DNA of 64,000 nucleotides, taken from NCBI RefSeq assembly GCF_000299335.2, contig NZ_CP004387.1, forward strand, positions 3,426,994-3,490,993, written 5' to 3'. The notes beneath the pieces were generated by a model. That model was not told the DNA's origin. It worked only from the letters and a program-made list of their open reading frames with translations, and did not search any database. This document shows positions 17,266 to 26,610 of this stretch, in pieces (the first letter of the stretch is position 1; each line of letters starts with the position of its first letter). The DNA comes from Isoalcanivorax pacificus W11-5. Lineage in GTDB: Bacteria; Pseudomonadota; Gammaproteobacteria; Pseudomonadales; Alcanivoracaceae. Both the position numbers and the translations under genes were made by a program.

Positions 17266-18081
17266 CGGCATCGGCCCGACCACGGTGGTCGGGTCCAACC
17301 GCTCCTGAAACCAATTGATGCGCCAGTCCAGATGCGGCCCGGTGGCACGCCCGGTGGCACCGACGCGGGCCACGGCCTGCCCCTGTGTCACCTCGTCGCC
17401 TTCCTGCACCAGCATTTCACTCAGATGAATGAAGGTGGTCGAGACGCCGTAGCCGTGATCAATGATCAGGGTGCCACCGGAATAGAACATGTCGTCGTGT
17501 ACCAGCGTCACCACACCCGCCGCCGGTGCCACCACCGGCGTACCGGTGGGCGCGGCGATATCCAGGCCCAGGTGCGGGCTGCCGGGCACGCCGTTGTAGA
17601 CACGCTGGCTGCCATATACGCCGCTGATGCGGCCGGTCAGCGGCCAGATGAAGCCGTCGGCGAAAAAATCCAGCGAGCTGTCGGTATCCCGCGCCCTGCG
17701 CACCAGCGCCGTTTCTTCACGAATGCGCGCCAGCACCTCCGGCGGCGGCGGATCAACGGTGCGTTGCGGCACGCCCTCGATGCGCTGGATATTCCATTCG
17801 CGTGGCGACAACGGCAGACGGACCCGTTCCTCCCGTGCTCCCTGCTTCAGCAGCAATGTCGCCTCGCCCTCGGTATCGCGCCCGAAGCCGAACGGCACCT
17901 GGCCCGCCGGGCTCACACGCAATGGCGTATCGCCCAGCCACACCTGCGTACCCGGCACCACCTCCGCCCGCAGCAGGGCGCCGGGCGCCGGGTCGCCGTG
18001 CAGGGTGATCAGCAGGGAATCCGCCGCCCGGGCGGCCACAGACAACAACAGACACAGACTACAAATAAGAACTCGCATCAC
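17257..18081 (-). CDS. Exported M23-family (LytM) metallopeptidase-like protein
   Basis: A 274-residue protein with a signal peptide (MMRVLICSLCLLLSVAARAA). A beta-rich domain occupies residues about 20-110, and the LytM domain about 150-265. The first zinc motif is HLGLD. The second is GPHLDW, where classical members have H-x-H, so the last His is Asp. This Asp form recurs in a proteobacterial subgroup (TGPHLDWR-INWF pattern), so it may be a distinct zinc site or a non-catalytic amidase activator. It acts on or near peptidoglycan in the periplasm. It overlaps the end of the upstream HD-GYP gene by 23 bp, indicating co-transcription. Confidence 0.88.
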   Translation of the reverse strand: MMRVLICSLCLLLSVAARAADSLLITLHGDPAPGALLRAEVVPGTQVWLGDTPLRVSPAGQVPFGFGRDTEGEATLLLKQGAREERVRLPLSPREWNIQRIEGVPQRTVDPPPPEVLARIREETALVRRARDTDSSLDFFADGFIWPLTGRISGVYGSQRVYNGVPGSPHLGLDIAAPTGTPVVAPAAGVVTLVHDDMFYSGGTLIIDHGYGVSTTFIHLSEMLVQEGDEVTQGQAVARVGATGRATGPHLDWRINWFQERLDPTTVVGPMPSR

Positions 18082-19624
18082 TCACATCCAGTTGCGCCGG
18101 GTCGAGAATCTGGAGGGCATAGCTTTCCCAGACCCGGGCGCGGACAAACAGTTCATACAGCCCGGCATCGATATGCCGGGCATCGCGCATGCGTCGCAGG
18201 ATACCCAGCGCTTCGGAAATTTTCATCGGTGACTTATAAGGGCGGTCGTGGGCAGTGAGCGCCTCGAACACGTCGGCAATCGCCATCATCCGCGCCGGCA
18301 GCGACATCTGCTCGCCGGTCAGGCCACGCGGGAAACCCGTGCCGTCGATACGCTCGTGATGACCACCGGCGTATTCCGGCACCCGGCGCAGCTTGCGTGG
18401 AAAGGGCAGCGACTCAAGCATGTCCAGCGTGACCTGGATGTGGTTGTTGATGATGTCCCGTTCGGCAGGGGTCAGCGTCCCCCGGACAATACACAGTGTG
18501 GCCACTTCCTCATCACTGAGCAGCGGTTGCAGCACACCGTCGACGTCACGCCACTCGCGCATGGCGATCTCGCGCACGCGCTGCTGGTCGGCCTCGGCCA
18601 TGCGCTCGCTACCGACATTGATACGGCGCAGGAACGCCAGCTCATCCACCAGCGTCTCCAGCGTGCGCGCCAGCGTCTCGGCCAGGGCCTCTGCCGCCTG
18701 CGGCTCATCCGCCACGGCGGCAGCACACTCCGCCTGATACTGCACGCGCAGCACGGCGAAGCGTGTCGCCACCTCGTCGATGCGGTCATGCAGGGTGTGC
18801 AGCTTGGTGGATTTTTCCAGCACGGAGTCCGGCGTGGTCAGCTTGCCGCAATCGTGCAGCCAGGCGGCCACGCGCAGTTCATACCATTCGTCGTCGTTCA
18901 GGTTGAAATCGGCGTAGTGCTGCTGGTCCTCACAGGCGGCCCGGGCCAGCAGTTCAGTCAGCAACGGCACTCGCTGGCAGTGGCCGGAGGTGTGCGAGCT
19001 TTTCTCGTCCACTGCTCGCGCGATCACCTTGATGAAGGCATCCAGCAGTTGCTCCATCTCCTGAACCAGCAGGACATTATGCAAGGCGATGGCGGCATAA
19101 TTGGCCACCCCGGACACCAGTGCCAGCAGGCGCGGCGGAAAATCCGTCACTTCCTGCGAGTCATCATCGCGGGCGTTGAACAGTTGCAGCACGCCGAGCA
19201 CTTCGCGGCCGTGATTGAGCAGCGGCACCACCAGGCTGTTTTCCACCCGTTCGCGCATGTCCGGCGGCACACCGGCCAGTTCGCCCGGTTGCGGGCCGAC
19301 CAGCACTTCACCGCTGAGCACCGCGCGGGCAGCCGGATGCAGGCTGCCGGCGGCAACCACCACCGGCGCTGCCGTCACCGGTACCCCGCCGGCGCCGCCC
19401 TGGCACAGCACCAGCGCCGGCCAGCGCAGCAGCACGCATTCCAGTTGCGGCGCCCGCGCGCCGGCACCGTCATCCAGCAGGTACAGCATGCCGCCATCTG
19501 CCCGCGCCAGCAGCCGTGCCTCGTCGAGGATCACTTCACACAGGCGCAGCGTGTCACGCTGCATGGTAATGCGCTGCGCGACACGCAGAAGACGCTGATA
19601 ATGTTGCGGGCTGAACGGTTCCAT
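18059..19624 (-). CDS. GAF-HD-GYP-type c-di-GMP phosphodiesterase
   Basis: A 521-residue cytoplasmic protein. A GAF domain spans residues about 15-185. An HD-GYP domain follows with HTSGHCQRV, the metal-binding AAWLHDCGKL and the signature GGHHERIDGTGFP (GFP in place of GYP). Between the HD and GYP halves there is an insertion of about 100 residues rich in Ala, Glu and Leu, probably helical. HD-GYP proteins hydrolyse c-di-GMP to pGpG or GMP. It is the third c-di-GMP gene within 5 kb, next to the GGDEF pair and the quorum-sensing locus. The start at 19624 gives a GAF domain of normal length. Confidence 0.88.
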   Translation of the reverse strand: MEPFSPQHYQRLLRVAQRITMQRDTLRLCEVILDEARLLARADGGMLYLLDDGAGARAPQLECVLLRWPALVLCQGGAGGVPVTAAPVVVAAGSLHPAARAVLSGEVLVGPQPGELAGVPPDMRERVENSLVVPLLNHGREVLGVLQLFNARDDDSQEVTDFPPRLLALVSGVANYAAIALHNVLLVQEMEQLLDAFIKVIARAVDEKSSHTSGHCQRVPLLTELLARAACEDQQHYADFNLNDDEWYELRVAAWLHDCGKLTTPDSVLEKSTKLHTLHDRIDEVATRFAVLRVQYQAECAAAVADEPQAAEALAETLARTLETLVDELAFLRRINVGSERMAEADQQRVREIAMREWRDVDGVLQPLLSDEEVATLCIVRGTLTPAERDIINNHIQVTLDMLESLPFPRKLRRVPEYAGGHHERIDGTGFPRGLTGEQMSLPARMMAIADVFEALTAHDRPYKSPMKISEALGILRRMRDARHIDAGLYELFVRARVWESYALQILDPAQLDVSDASSYL

Positions 19625-19760
19625 GGCGCCATCCTGGGCTGTGACTCGGGGCAGAATAGCCCCGGCATCCGGGGGCGCATAGCATCGCTTTGTTACTGCA
19701 TGAGGGCAGCATGTAACCCTGCTGGCAGGCTGCCAGCTCCCGTGGTTTCCTTGCAGCCCC

Positions 19761-19786
19761 CCGGCTGATTGCCTACCATCAGCCGG
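19761..19786 (+). promoter_or_regulatory. Hairpin in the thrS leader
   Basis: CCGGCTGAT and ATCAGCCGG are perfect complements around an 8-nt loop (TGCCTACC). The hairpin ends 40 bp before the thrS ATG. Enterobacterial thrS is controlled by leader structures that bind ThrRS, but this loop does not contain a threonine anticodon, so a tRNA mimic is not supported. Confidence 0.45.
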
Positions 19787-19826
19787 CTATCCAACCCTAT
19801 TAGCCACAAGCCGACGACCTGATCCC

Positions 19827-21740
19827 ATGAGCATAGCGTACCGGCTGCCCGACGGGGCGGCCCTGGAATTTGAGCAGCCCGTGTCCGGCAGCGAGATCGC
19901 CGAACGCATCAGTAAAAAGCTGGCCAAACAGGCCCTGGCCGTGAAAGTGGACGGCCAGTTGCGGGACGTCTATCTGACCGTCCCGGCGGGCGCCACCGTC
20001 CAGATCATCACCCGTGAGGACGCCGATGCGCTGGAACTGATCCGTCACGATGCCGCGCACGTCATGGCCGAGGCCGTGCAGGAGCTGTTCCCCGGGACCC
20101 AGGTCACCATCGGCCCGACCATCGAAAACGGCTTCTATTACGACTTCCACCGCGAGCAGCCGTTCACCCCGGACGACCTCAAGGCGATCGAGAAGCGCAT
20201 GCAGGATATCGTGCGCCGCAACGAAGAGATCCGCCGCGAAGTCTGGGACCGTGACGAGGCCATCGCCTTCTTCCTGGAAAAGGGCGAGACCTTCAAGGCC
20301 GAGATCATCCGCGAGCTGCCGGCGGGCGAGGAAGTGAGCCTGTACCGCCAGGGCGACTTCATCGACCTGTGCCGTGGCCCGCACCTGCCCGCCACCAGCA
20401 AGCTCGGTGACGGCTTCAAACTGACCAAGGTGGCCGGCGCCTACTGGCGTGGCGACAGCAACAACGCCCAGTTGCAACGCATCTACGGCACGGCCTGGCG
20501 CGACAAGAACGAGCTGAACGAACATCTTCGCCAGCTTGAAGAAGCCGCCAAGCGCGATCACCGCAAGCTGGGCCGGGAAATGGACCTGTTCCACCAGCAG
20601 GAAGAAGCCCCCGGCATGGTGTTCTGGCACCCGCGCGGCTGGGCCATCTGGCAGAAGGTCGAGCAGTATGTGCGCCAGGTGTACCGCAAGAGCGGTTATC
20701 AGGAAGTGCGTGGCCCGCAGATCATGGATGTGAGCCTGTGGAAGAAATCCGGCCACTGGGACAACTACCAGGACAACATGTTCTTCACTGAATCCGAAAA
20801 ACGGATCTACGCGGTGAAGCCGATGAACTGCCCTGGCCATGTGCAGATCTACAACGCTGCCCTGCACAGCTACCGTGACCTGCCGATCCGCTATGCCGAG
20901 TTTGGCGGCTGCCACCGCAACGAGCCGTCCGGCGCCCTGCACGGCATCATGCGCGTGCGTGCCTTTACCCAGGACGATGGCCACATCTTCTGCACCGAAG
21001 ATCAGGTGCAGGAAGAGGTGACCGCATTCCACCAGCAGGCCATGAAGGTGTACGCGGACTTCGGCTTCGAGAATATCTCCGTGAAGCTGGCGCTGCGCCC
21101 GGACAAGCGCATCGGCACTGACGACGCCTGGGACAAGGCCGAAGCCGGCCTGCGTGCCGCGCTGGCCAGCGCCGGCGTGGAATGGGAAGAAATGCCCGGC
21201 GAAGGCGCCTTCTACGGGCCGAAGATCGAATACCATCTGAAGGACTCCATCGGGCGCTCCTGGCAGATGGGCACCGTGCAGTTTGATCCGATGATGCCGG
21301 AGCGCCTGGACGCCGAGTACGTCGACGAGCACTCCCAGCGCCAGCGCCCGATCATGCTGCACCGCGCCATCCTCGGCTCCATGGAGCGTTTCATCGGTAT
21401 CCTGATCGAACACCACGCCGGCCACCTGCCGCTGTGGCTGGCGCCGGTGCCGGTGGTGATTGCCACCATCACCAATGCTGCCGATGAGTACGCCAACAGC
21501 GTGCGGGACACACTGGAAGCCGCGGGCGTAACGGTGGAAATGGACCTGCGCAACGAAAAGATCGGCTACAAGGTGCGCGAGCATTCCGCTGCCAAAGTGC
21601 CGGTGATTTTCGTCATCGGCGAACAGGAAGCGAACGAAGGCAAGGTCGCCATCCGTCGCCTGGGCAGCCGCGACACCGAGGTCGTCGCGCTGGCCGACGC
21701 CGTACAACAGATACAGGACGCCACCCGCATACCGGGCTGA
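19827..21740 (+). CDS. thrS: Threonyl-tRNA synthetase
   Basis: A 637-residue class II synthetase of standard length. An N-terminal TGS domain (residues about 1-60) is followed by the editing domain (about 65-225; [17 protein letters not shown] carries the metal-binding HxxxH). Then come the catalytic core, with zinc-binding [10 protein letters not shown] (Cys about 334) and [16 protein letters not shown], and a C-terminal anticodon-binding domain. It charges tRNA-Thr in the cytoplasm. The gene leads a compact cluster with hisI (7-bp gap) and cysS (5-bp gap), rather than the thrS-infC-rpmI arrangement of enterobacteria. Confidence 0.97.
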   Translation: MSIAYRLPDGAALEFEQPVSGSEIAERISKKLAKQALAVKVDGQLRDVYLTVPAGATVQIITREDADALELIRHDAAHVMAEAVQELFPGTQVTIGPTIENGFYYDFHREQPFTPDDLKAIEKRMQDIVRRNEEIRREVWDRDEAIAFFLEKGETFKAEIIRELPAGEEVSLYRQGDFIDLCRGPHLPATSKLGDGFKLTKVAGAYWRGDSNNAQLQRIYGTAWRDKNELNEHLRQLEEAAKRDHRKLGREMDLFHQQEEAPGMVFWHPRGWAIWQKVEQYVRQVYRKSGYQEVRGPQIMDVSLWKKSGHWDNYQDNMFFTESEKRIYAVKPMNCPGHVQIYNAALHSYRDLPIRYAEFGGCHRNEPSGALHGIMRVRAFTQDDGHIFCTEDQVQEEVTAFHQQAMKVYADFGFENISVKLALRPDKRIGTDDAWDKAEAGLRAALASAGVEWEEMPGEGAFYGPKIEYHLKDSIGRSWQMGTVQFDPMMPERLDAEYVDEHSQRQRPIMLHRAILGSMERFIGILIEHHAGHLPLWLAPVPVVIATITNAADEYANSVRDTLEAAGVTVEMDLRNEKIGYKVREHSAAKVPVIFVIGEQEANEGKVAIRRLGSRDTEVVALADAVQQIQDATRIPG

Positions 21741-21747
21741 GAGGATC

Positions 21748-22182
21748 ATGTTCAAGGACAACGAGCAGCAGCCGAACGGTTTCACCCTGCCGCTGGCGCA
21801 GGCGCTGGATCACCTGCGCTGGAACGCTGACGGGCTGGTGCCTGCCATCGCCCGGCAGCACGACACCGGCGAAGTGCTGATGATGGCCTGGATGAACCGC
21901 GAAGCGCTGGAAGACACCCTGCGCACCGGCCGCGTGTGCTACTACTCCCGCTCGCGCGGCGGCCTGTGGCGCAAGGGCGAATCCTCCGGCCAGACGCAGA
22001 CACTGATCGAACTGCGCATCGACTGCGACGGCGACACCGTGCTGCTGAACGTGGACCAGACCGGCCCGGCCTGCCACACCGGCCGGCGCGACTGCTTCTA
22101 CTGGCGTGCCGACGGCGCGCAACTGGTGCTCGACAAGGCACCGCTCATTGATCCTGCTGACCTGTACCCGGACAAACGCTGA
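21748..22182 (+). CDS. hisI: Phosphoribosyl-AMP cyclohydrolase
   Basis: A 144-residue enzyme of histidine synthesis (step 3), opening the purine ring of phosphoribosyl-AMP. It shows the family motifs [29 protein letters not shown], the metal-binding DCDGD and the zinc cysteines in [13 protein letters not shown]. There is no fused HisE domain. It lies seven bases after thrS and five before cysS, away from other his genes. The gap sizes indicate one transcript with the two synthetases. Confidence 0.95.
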   Translation: MFKDNEQQPNGFTLPLAQALDHLRWNADGLVPAIARQHDTGEVLMMAWMNREALEDTLRTGRVCYYSRSRGGLWRKGESSGQTQTLIELRIDCDGDTVLLNVDQTGPACHTGRRDCFYWRADGAQLVLDKAPLIDPADLYPDKR

Positions 22183-22187
22183 CCGCC

Positions 22188-23573
22188 ATGCCGACACTGA
22201 CCCTGCACAATACGCTTTCCGGCCGGAAAGAAATCTTCACCCCGATCGACCCGGAGCGGATCACCCTGTATGTGTGCGGCCCGACGGTCTACAACTACGT
22301 GCACATCGGCAACGCTCGCCCGGTGGTGGCGTTCGATGTGCTGTTCCGACTGTTGCAGCGCCTGTATCCGCAGGTGGTCTACGCCCGCAACATTACCGAT
22401 ATCGATGACAAGATCATCAACGCCGCGCGCGACAACGGCGAACCGATCAGTGCCCTGACCGCACGTTTCACCGAGGCGTTCGAACAGGACATGGCCGCAC
22501 TGAACGCGCTGCCACCGACCATCACGCCGCACGCCACCGAACATGTCGGCGACATGATCGGCATGATCGAGACGCTGGTGGACAAGGGCCACGCCTACGC
22601 GGCCGAAGGCCACGCATTGTTCGACGTGCAGAGCATGCCCGACTACGGCCGGCTGTCGAAACGCTCTCTGGACGACATGCTCGCCGGCGCGCGCGTGGAA
22701 GTGGCGCCCTATAAAAAATACCCCGGCGATTTCGTGCTCTGGAAGCCGAGCAGCGACGACCAGCCCGGCTGGGAATCCCCCTGGGGCCGTGGCCGCCCCG
22801 GCTGGCATATCGAATGCTCGGCGATGATCGCGCGTCACCTCGGCCCGCTGATCGACATTCACGGTGGCGGCCAGGACCTGATCTTCCCGCACCACGAAAA
22901 CGAAATCGCCCAGGGCTGCTGCGCGCACGGCACCGACTATGTGCGCTACTGGCTGCACAATGGCTATATCAATATCGATGGCGAGAAGATGTCCAAGTCA
23001 CTGGGCAACTTCCGGCTGGTGCGCGAGCTGCTGAAAGTCTATCCCGGCGAAGTGCTGCGCTTTGCCCTGCTGTCGGCGCATTACCGCTCACCGCTGAATT
23101 TCTCCGAAGACGTGTTGCAACAGGCACGTTCAACGCTGGACAGTCTGTACTACGCCCTGCTCGGCCGTGGTGAGCAGGTGACACCAGAAGCTGGCTATGC
23201 ACTACCGGAAGATCATCCGGTCAATCTGGCCCTGTGCGACGACCTGAACACACCGGAAGCGATCAGCGAACTGCACCGCATCGCCGCCGCGCTGAACAAG
23301 GCCGACGACGCCGACAAACCACGCCTGAAAGCCGAACTGCTGGCGGCGGCGGCGTTGCTTGGGCTGCTCTCGCAAGAACCGTCTGCCTGGTTCCAGCAGG
23401 GCAGCGGCGACAGCAACCTGGCAAATGAAACGATTGATGCGTTGATTGCCGAACGCGCCGAAGCAAAAAAATCCCGTGATTTTGCCCGCGCTGACGCCAT
23501 TCGGCAGCAACTGGACGAGGCCGGCATCGTGCTGGAAGACACGCGCGAAGGAACACGCTGGTCGCGCAAGTAG
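22188..23573 (+). CDS. cysS: Cysteinyl-tRNA synthetase
   Basis: A 461-residue class I synthetase. The HIGH-type motif is VHIGNARP, preceded by the zinc Cys in [10 protein letters not shown]; the second zinc region includes WHIECSAM and HHENEIAQ; the KMSKS motif is EKMSKSLGN. The C-terminal anticodon-binding domain ([20 protein letters not shown]) is complete. It ends the thrS-hisI-cysS cluster and is followed at once by a terminator. Confidence 0.97.
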   Translation: MPTLTLHNTLSGRKEIFTPIDPERITLYVCGPTVYNYVHIGNARPVVAFDVLFRLLQRLYPQVVYARNITDIDDKIINAARDNGEPISALTARFTEAFEQDMAALNALPPTITPHATEHVGDMIGMIETLVDKGHAYAAEGHALFDVQSMPDYGRLSKRSLDDMLAGARVEVAPYKKYPGDFVLWKPSSDDQPGWESPWGRGRPGWHIECSAMIARHLGPLIDIHGGGQDLIFPHHENEIAQGCCAHGTDYVRYWLHNGYINIDGEKMSKSLGNFRLVRELLKVYPGEVLRFALLSAHYRSPLNFSEDVLQQARSTLDSLYYALLGRGEQVTPEAGYALPEDHPVNLALCDDLNTPEAISELHRIAAALNKADDADKPRLKAELLAAAALLGLLSQEPSAWFQQGSGDSNLANETIDALIAERAEAKKSRDFARADAIRQQLDEAGIVLEDTREGTRWSRK

Positions 23574-23587
23574 GTATTTTTATCGTG

Positions 23588-23610
23588 AGGCCGGATCACC
23601 GGCCTTTTTT
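23588..23610 (+). terminator. Rho-independent terminator after cysS
   Basis: AGGCCGG, loop ATCA, CCGGCCT, followed by a T-run (TTTTT). It begins 15 bp after the cysS stop, and its T-run touches the stop codon of the convergent FUSC gene. Confidence 0.93.
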
Positions 23611-25786
23611 ATGACGCCGGCTGCAGGCTGTCGTGCAGCGCCATCACCTGCCGGCAAATCAGCGCCAGTTGCGACTGCACCCGGCGATGGCCTTCATCAA
23701 GTTCCTCCGGAATCGCCTCCAGCGCCTGCGCCAGTTCTTCCATGCGTTGACCACCCGCCGGCACCGGCTGCGACTGCATCAGGGCCTGCGCCATCGCATC
23801 CAGCCAGTCCGCCATCGTTTCCACTGCGTCATCAATCAATGCATCGCTGGCATGCGCCTGCAACAGATCCCGGTGCGCACCCAGTGCCGACAGATAATTC
23901 AGCAGGGCATGGGACAACGCCAGAAAACGCAGCCCGCTTTCCACATCGCCCCGCAACCCGTCCGGCTCCTCTCGCATATTCGCCAGCATTGCGGCCAGCG
24001 CGGCGTCGGCGTTGTGGGCTTCGCGCCGGGCGATGCGGTAATTCAGATCATCCCGTTTGCCCGTGTCGTACTGGTGCATGATCTGCCGCAGGTAGCGACC
24101 ATGGCTGGCCAGGATCGTTGCCTGCAAACGATCAAGCCGTCGCCCCTGCCAGTCAGGCAGCACCAGCAGTACGGCTGCGCCGGCCAGCGCACAGCCCAGC
24201 AGCGTATCCATCAGGCGCGGCCAGAACAGCGCGTAACCATCGCCCACCTGGTTGAAACAGAACAGCACCAGCAAGGTGATCGCCGCCGTCGCCACCCGGT
24301 AGCGCCGATGGCGTGTGGCAAAGAACAGCACACCCGCCACCACCGCGAACAGCGCTTGCCACTGCGGTGACGGAAACAGATCGAACAGCGCCCAGCCCAG
24401 CGCCAGCCCGAGCAGGGTGCCGGTGACCCGCTGGCCAAGCCGGCGCCGTGTGGCACCAAAACTCGGCTGGCAGACAAACAGCGTGGTAAGCAGAATCCAG
24501 TAGCCCTGTTCTGCATGAAGCGCATGCATCAACCCGTACCCGGCCGGCAATGCCAGCGCCAGCCGCACCGCATGACGAAACACGGACGACGCCGGGGTCA
24601 GGTGGCTGCGCAGACGCGCCGTGATTTCCCGCGCGGTACGTGGCGAATGGTCAAGCAAGGTGCTGTCGTGTTCCGCCACCAGGGCATCGGGCCGTCCGGC
24701 ACGCGTCAGCAGATCCTCCAGGTAGGTGAGGTTGTCCATCAGCGCACCGAGCAGGCGCAGCAGGCCACGCCGCGCCGGATCGCTTTGTGTGGTCAGCCAC
24801 GCCATGGACGTGCGCAGATCATCAAAGGCCGGATTCGGCATGGCACCGTAATCGAACGGTTGCCGCTGGCGCAACGCACGGCCGAGCGCCTTGCAGGCAC
24901 TGCCCTGCTGGCGCAGCACGCGCTGGAAACGAAACATCACATCGCTGTGAAAAAACGCCTCCGCCAACCGGTGATAGGGATAGTGCGACGAACTGGCGCG
25001 CTCATGAATATCCTGCGCCAGGAAATACAGTTTCAGGTAGCGATTCACACGCTGCCCGGCGCGGCGCCGCGCCAGCCGGTGCAGGATCACGTCGCGCGCA
25101 TCGTTCATGGCCTCGACCACACGCCGGTTTTGCTGTGCCAGTGCCAGCCGGTGGCTTTCCACATCCAGTTGCGTAAGCGGCTCGAACAGGCGCGATTTCA
25201 GCTTCAGGTATTCACCGAGTTCGATAAACACGCGCGACAGCACCTGCTGCACGGCCTGCTGGGTAAACAGCGCCTGCCACAACACCGACAGCAATCCATA
25301 CCAGGCGGCGCCGGCCAGCAGGCGCAGCGGTTCCTGCCATAGCGCCAGCGTCACACCATTGCGCTGGTCAACGCCGATCATGCTGTAGATGGACAGGATC
25401 AGTGTCGCCGAACCAATGCTCGCATAACGACCGCCCAGCGCGCCGAGCATCACCAGCACGAAGCTGGCCAGCGACAGCGCCAGCACAAACGGCACCGGCC
25501 AGGGGAACAGGATTTCCACCGTCAGCGATGCCACCGCAAAACACAGCAGCGTCACCAGCAGCGCGCGCAGCCGGCCGCGCCAGTTGTCGTCGGTTTCCGC
25601 CAGCGCGCTGGCAATGACACCGAGAAACAGCGGAATCAGCCAGTCCGGCCGGGCAGTGAAATGGCTCCAGAGCAGGGCGCCGGAGAGCGCCAGCAAAATG
25701 CGCAGGCTGTCGCCGAACGCCTCCTGTCCCCACAACCGCCCGAAGGCGTGACGAAGCGGAGACAACAGGGTGGCGGCAGCGGGCAT
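23609..25786 (-). CDS. YccS-like FUSC-family inner-membrane protein
   Basis: A 725-residue protein with two sets of membrane helices (residues about 25-175 and 405-545), each followed by a long cytoplasmic helical region. This is the duplicated FUSC layout of YccS/YhfK. Segments such as DWLIPLFLGVIASALAETDDNW and YWILLTTLFVCQPSFGATRRRLGQRVTGT are typical of the family; the second resembles the aromatic-acid-exporter signature. The function of YccS proteins is unproven; efflux or envelope maintenance is usually proposed. It is convergent with cysS. Confidence 0.9.
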   Translation of the reverse strand: MPAAATLLSPLRHAFGRLWGQEAFGDSLRILLALSGALLWSHFTARPDWLIPLFLGVIASALAETDDNWRGRLRALLVTLLCFAVASLTVEILFPWPVPFVLALSLASFVLVMLGALGGRYASIGSATLILSIYSMIGVDQRNGVTLALWQEPLRLLAGAAWYGLLSVLWQALFTQQAVQQVLSRVFIELGEYLKLKSRLFEPLTQLDVESHRLALAQQNRRVVEAMNDARDVILHRLARRRAGQRVNRYLKLYFLAQDIHERASSSHYPYHRLAEAFFHSDVMFRFQRVLRQQGSACKALGRALRQRQPFDYGAMPNPAFDDLRTSMAWLTTQSDPARRGLLRLLGALMDNLTYLEDLLTRAGRPDALVAEHDSTLLDHSPRTAREITARLRSHLTPASSVFRHAVRLALALPAGYGLMHALHAEQGYWILLTTLFVCQPSFGATRRRLGQRVTGTLLGLALGWALFDLFPSPQWQALFAVVAGVLFFATRHRRYRVATAAITLLVLFCFNQVGDGYALFWPRLMDTLLGCALAGAAVLLVLPDWQGRRLDRLQATILASHGRYLRQIMHQYDTGKRDDLNYRIARREAHNADAALAAMLANMREEPDGLRGDVESGLRFLALSHALLNYLSALGAHRDLLQAHASDALIDDAVETMADWLDAMAQALMQSQPVPAGGQRMEELAQALEAIPEELDEGHRRVQSQLALICRQVMALHDSLQPAS

Positions 25787-25847
25787 GGCGAGGCGTCACG
25801 GCAATCGGGAAGCGGTCACTATACCACTGCGTGATCATCTGGACTTT

Positions 25848-25862
25848 TGTTACAACATATCA
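25848..25862. promoter_or_regulatory. Candidate Zur-box-like operator
   Basis: TGTTACAACATATCA matches 12 of 15 positions of the general Zur core TGTTATAATATAACA. It lies 62 bp upstream of the yidD start and heads a run of genes with strong zinc-uptake features. The assignment is inference from this match and the context. Confidence 0.45.
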
Positions 25863-25924
25863 TAATCTGCCACGCACACTTGGCCCCGAACCGGCCACCC
25901 TTCCGACGCCTCAACGCATGGTGC

Positions 25925-26188
25925 ATGGTGAAATCCCTGCTGCTCGGCATGATCCGACTGTACCAGTTCCTGCTCAGTCCCTGGGTGGGCAACCAGTGCC
26001 GTTTCTATCCGACCTGCTCAGAGTACGCTCGCCTGGCGATCATTCATCACGGCAGCCTGCAGGGCAGCTGGCTGGCCACAAAACGCGTCTGTCGCTGCCA
26101 CCCCTGGCATCCCGGCGGGTTTGATCCGGTGCCCGGCGTCCCACTGCCCGAGGACGCACATCCCGAGGCCGATGACGATGCGCGCTAG
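25925..26188 (+). CDS. yidD: Membrane protein insertion efficiency factor YidD
   Basis: An 87-residue YidD. It shows the family core [31 protein letters not shown], with the conserved cysteines of C-RFYPTCS and [15 protein letters not shown]. YidD is a small amphipathic protein at the inner membrane linked to YidC-dependent insertion. I start at ATG 25925 because the preceding in-frame codons (from 25847) do not resemble the family. It is usually found in the rnpA-yidC cluster; here it stands apart and heads a zinc-related group. The downstream small gene overlaps its 3' end. Confidence 0.9.
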   Translation: MVKSLLLGMIRLYQFLLSPWVGNQCRFYPTCSEYARLAIIHHGSLQGSWLATKRVCRCHPWHPGGFDPVPGVPLPEDAHPEADDDAR

Positions 26189-26525
26189 CCGGTCGTGGCG
26201 CGCCCTGCCCTGGCTGCTGGCGCTGCTGATGGTCGTGGGCCAGGCCCATGCCGTGGTGCATGCGCTCAGCCACATCGACGTTGGCACCGGGCATACGCTG
26301 CACAGCGATCACGACAACGATCACAGGCTGCCCGGCCATGCCGGCGTGTCGCATTCCGATCTCACCTGCAAGCTCTGCGCCGCCGGACACGCCACCCTGC
26401 CGGCCGCCACCCTGCCGCTGATTCCGCAACACGAAACCCACGCCTGGTGTGCCCCACCGGACAACCGCAGCCTTGCCGCGCCCCGCGAGCAATACCTCTG
26501 CCGGGACCCTCCCCGCGCCGGCTGA
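26172..26525 (+). CDS. Small exported His/Cys-rich protein
   Basis: The predicted product has 117 residues with a signal peptide ([17 protein letters not shown], cleavage near residue 27). The mature region is rich in potential metal ligands: [16 protein letters not shown], then a C-x-x-C motif (TCKLCAAGH), and two more cysteines near the end. It overlaps the yidD end by 17 bp and precedes a ZnuD-like receptor. It may belong to the loose DUF2946-type group of small exported proteins found beside metal receptors, but I am not sure. A periplasmic zinc-binding or sensing role is inference from composition and position. Start may be ATG 26172 or 26178. Confidence 0.65.
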   Translation: MTMRASRSWRALPWLLALLMVVGQAHAVVHALSHIDVGTGHTLHSDHDNDHRLPGHAGVSHSDLTCKLCAAGHATLPAATLPLIPQHETHAWCAPPDNRSLAAPREQYLCRDPPRAG

Positions 26526-26568
26526 CCGCCGGCCCCGCTGCTTTTCCTGACCCGCGTGCCGGCGGTCA
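26523..26568 (+). terminator. Hairpin between the His/Cys-rich gene and the receptor gene
   Basis: TGACCGCCGGC (26523-26533) and GCCGGCGGTCA (26558-26568) form an 11-bp perfect stem with a 24-nt loop, then a short T-rich stretch. The left arm includes the stop codon. It could be a partial terminator that lowers or uncouples expression of the receptor, or an mRNA-end stabiliser. Confidence 0.5.
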
Positions 26569-26610
26569 TTTCCTGCTTTCCGGAAACTGACTGCACACGA
26601 GGGTAATCGC

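Noticed and set aside
19761-19786. tRNA-Thr mimic in the thrS leader
   Set aside because: The loop does not contain GGU, CGU or UGU anticodon sequence in the right place.
19800-21785. 661-codon minus-strand frame opposite thrS
   Set aside because: The opposite strand encodes a full-length, motif-complete threonyl-tRNA synthetase; the antisense frame is His/Val-rich with no family match.
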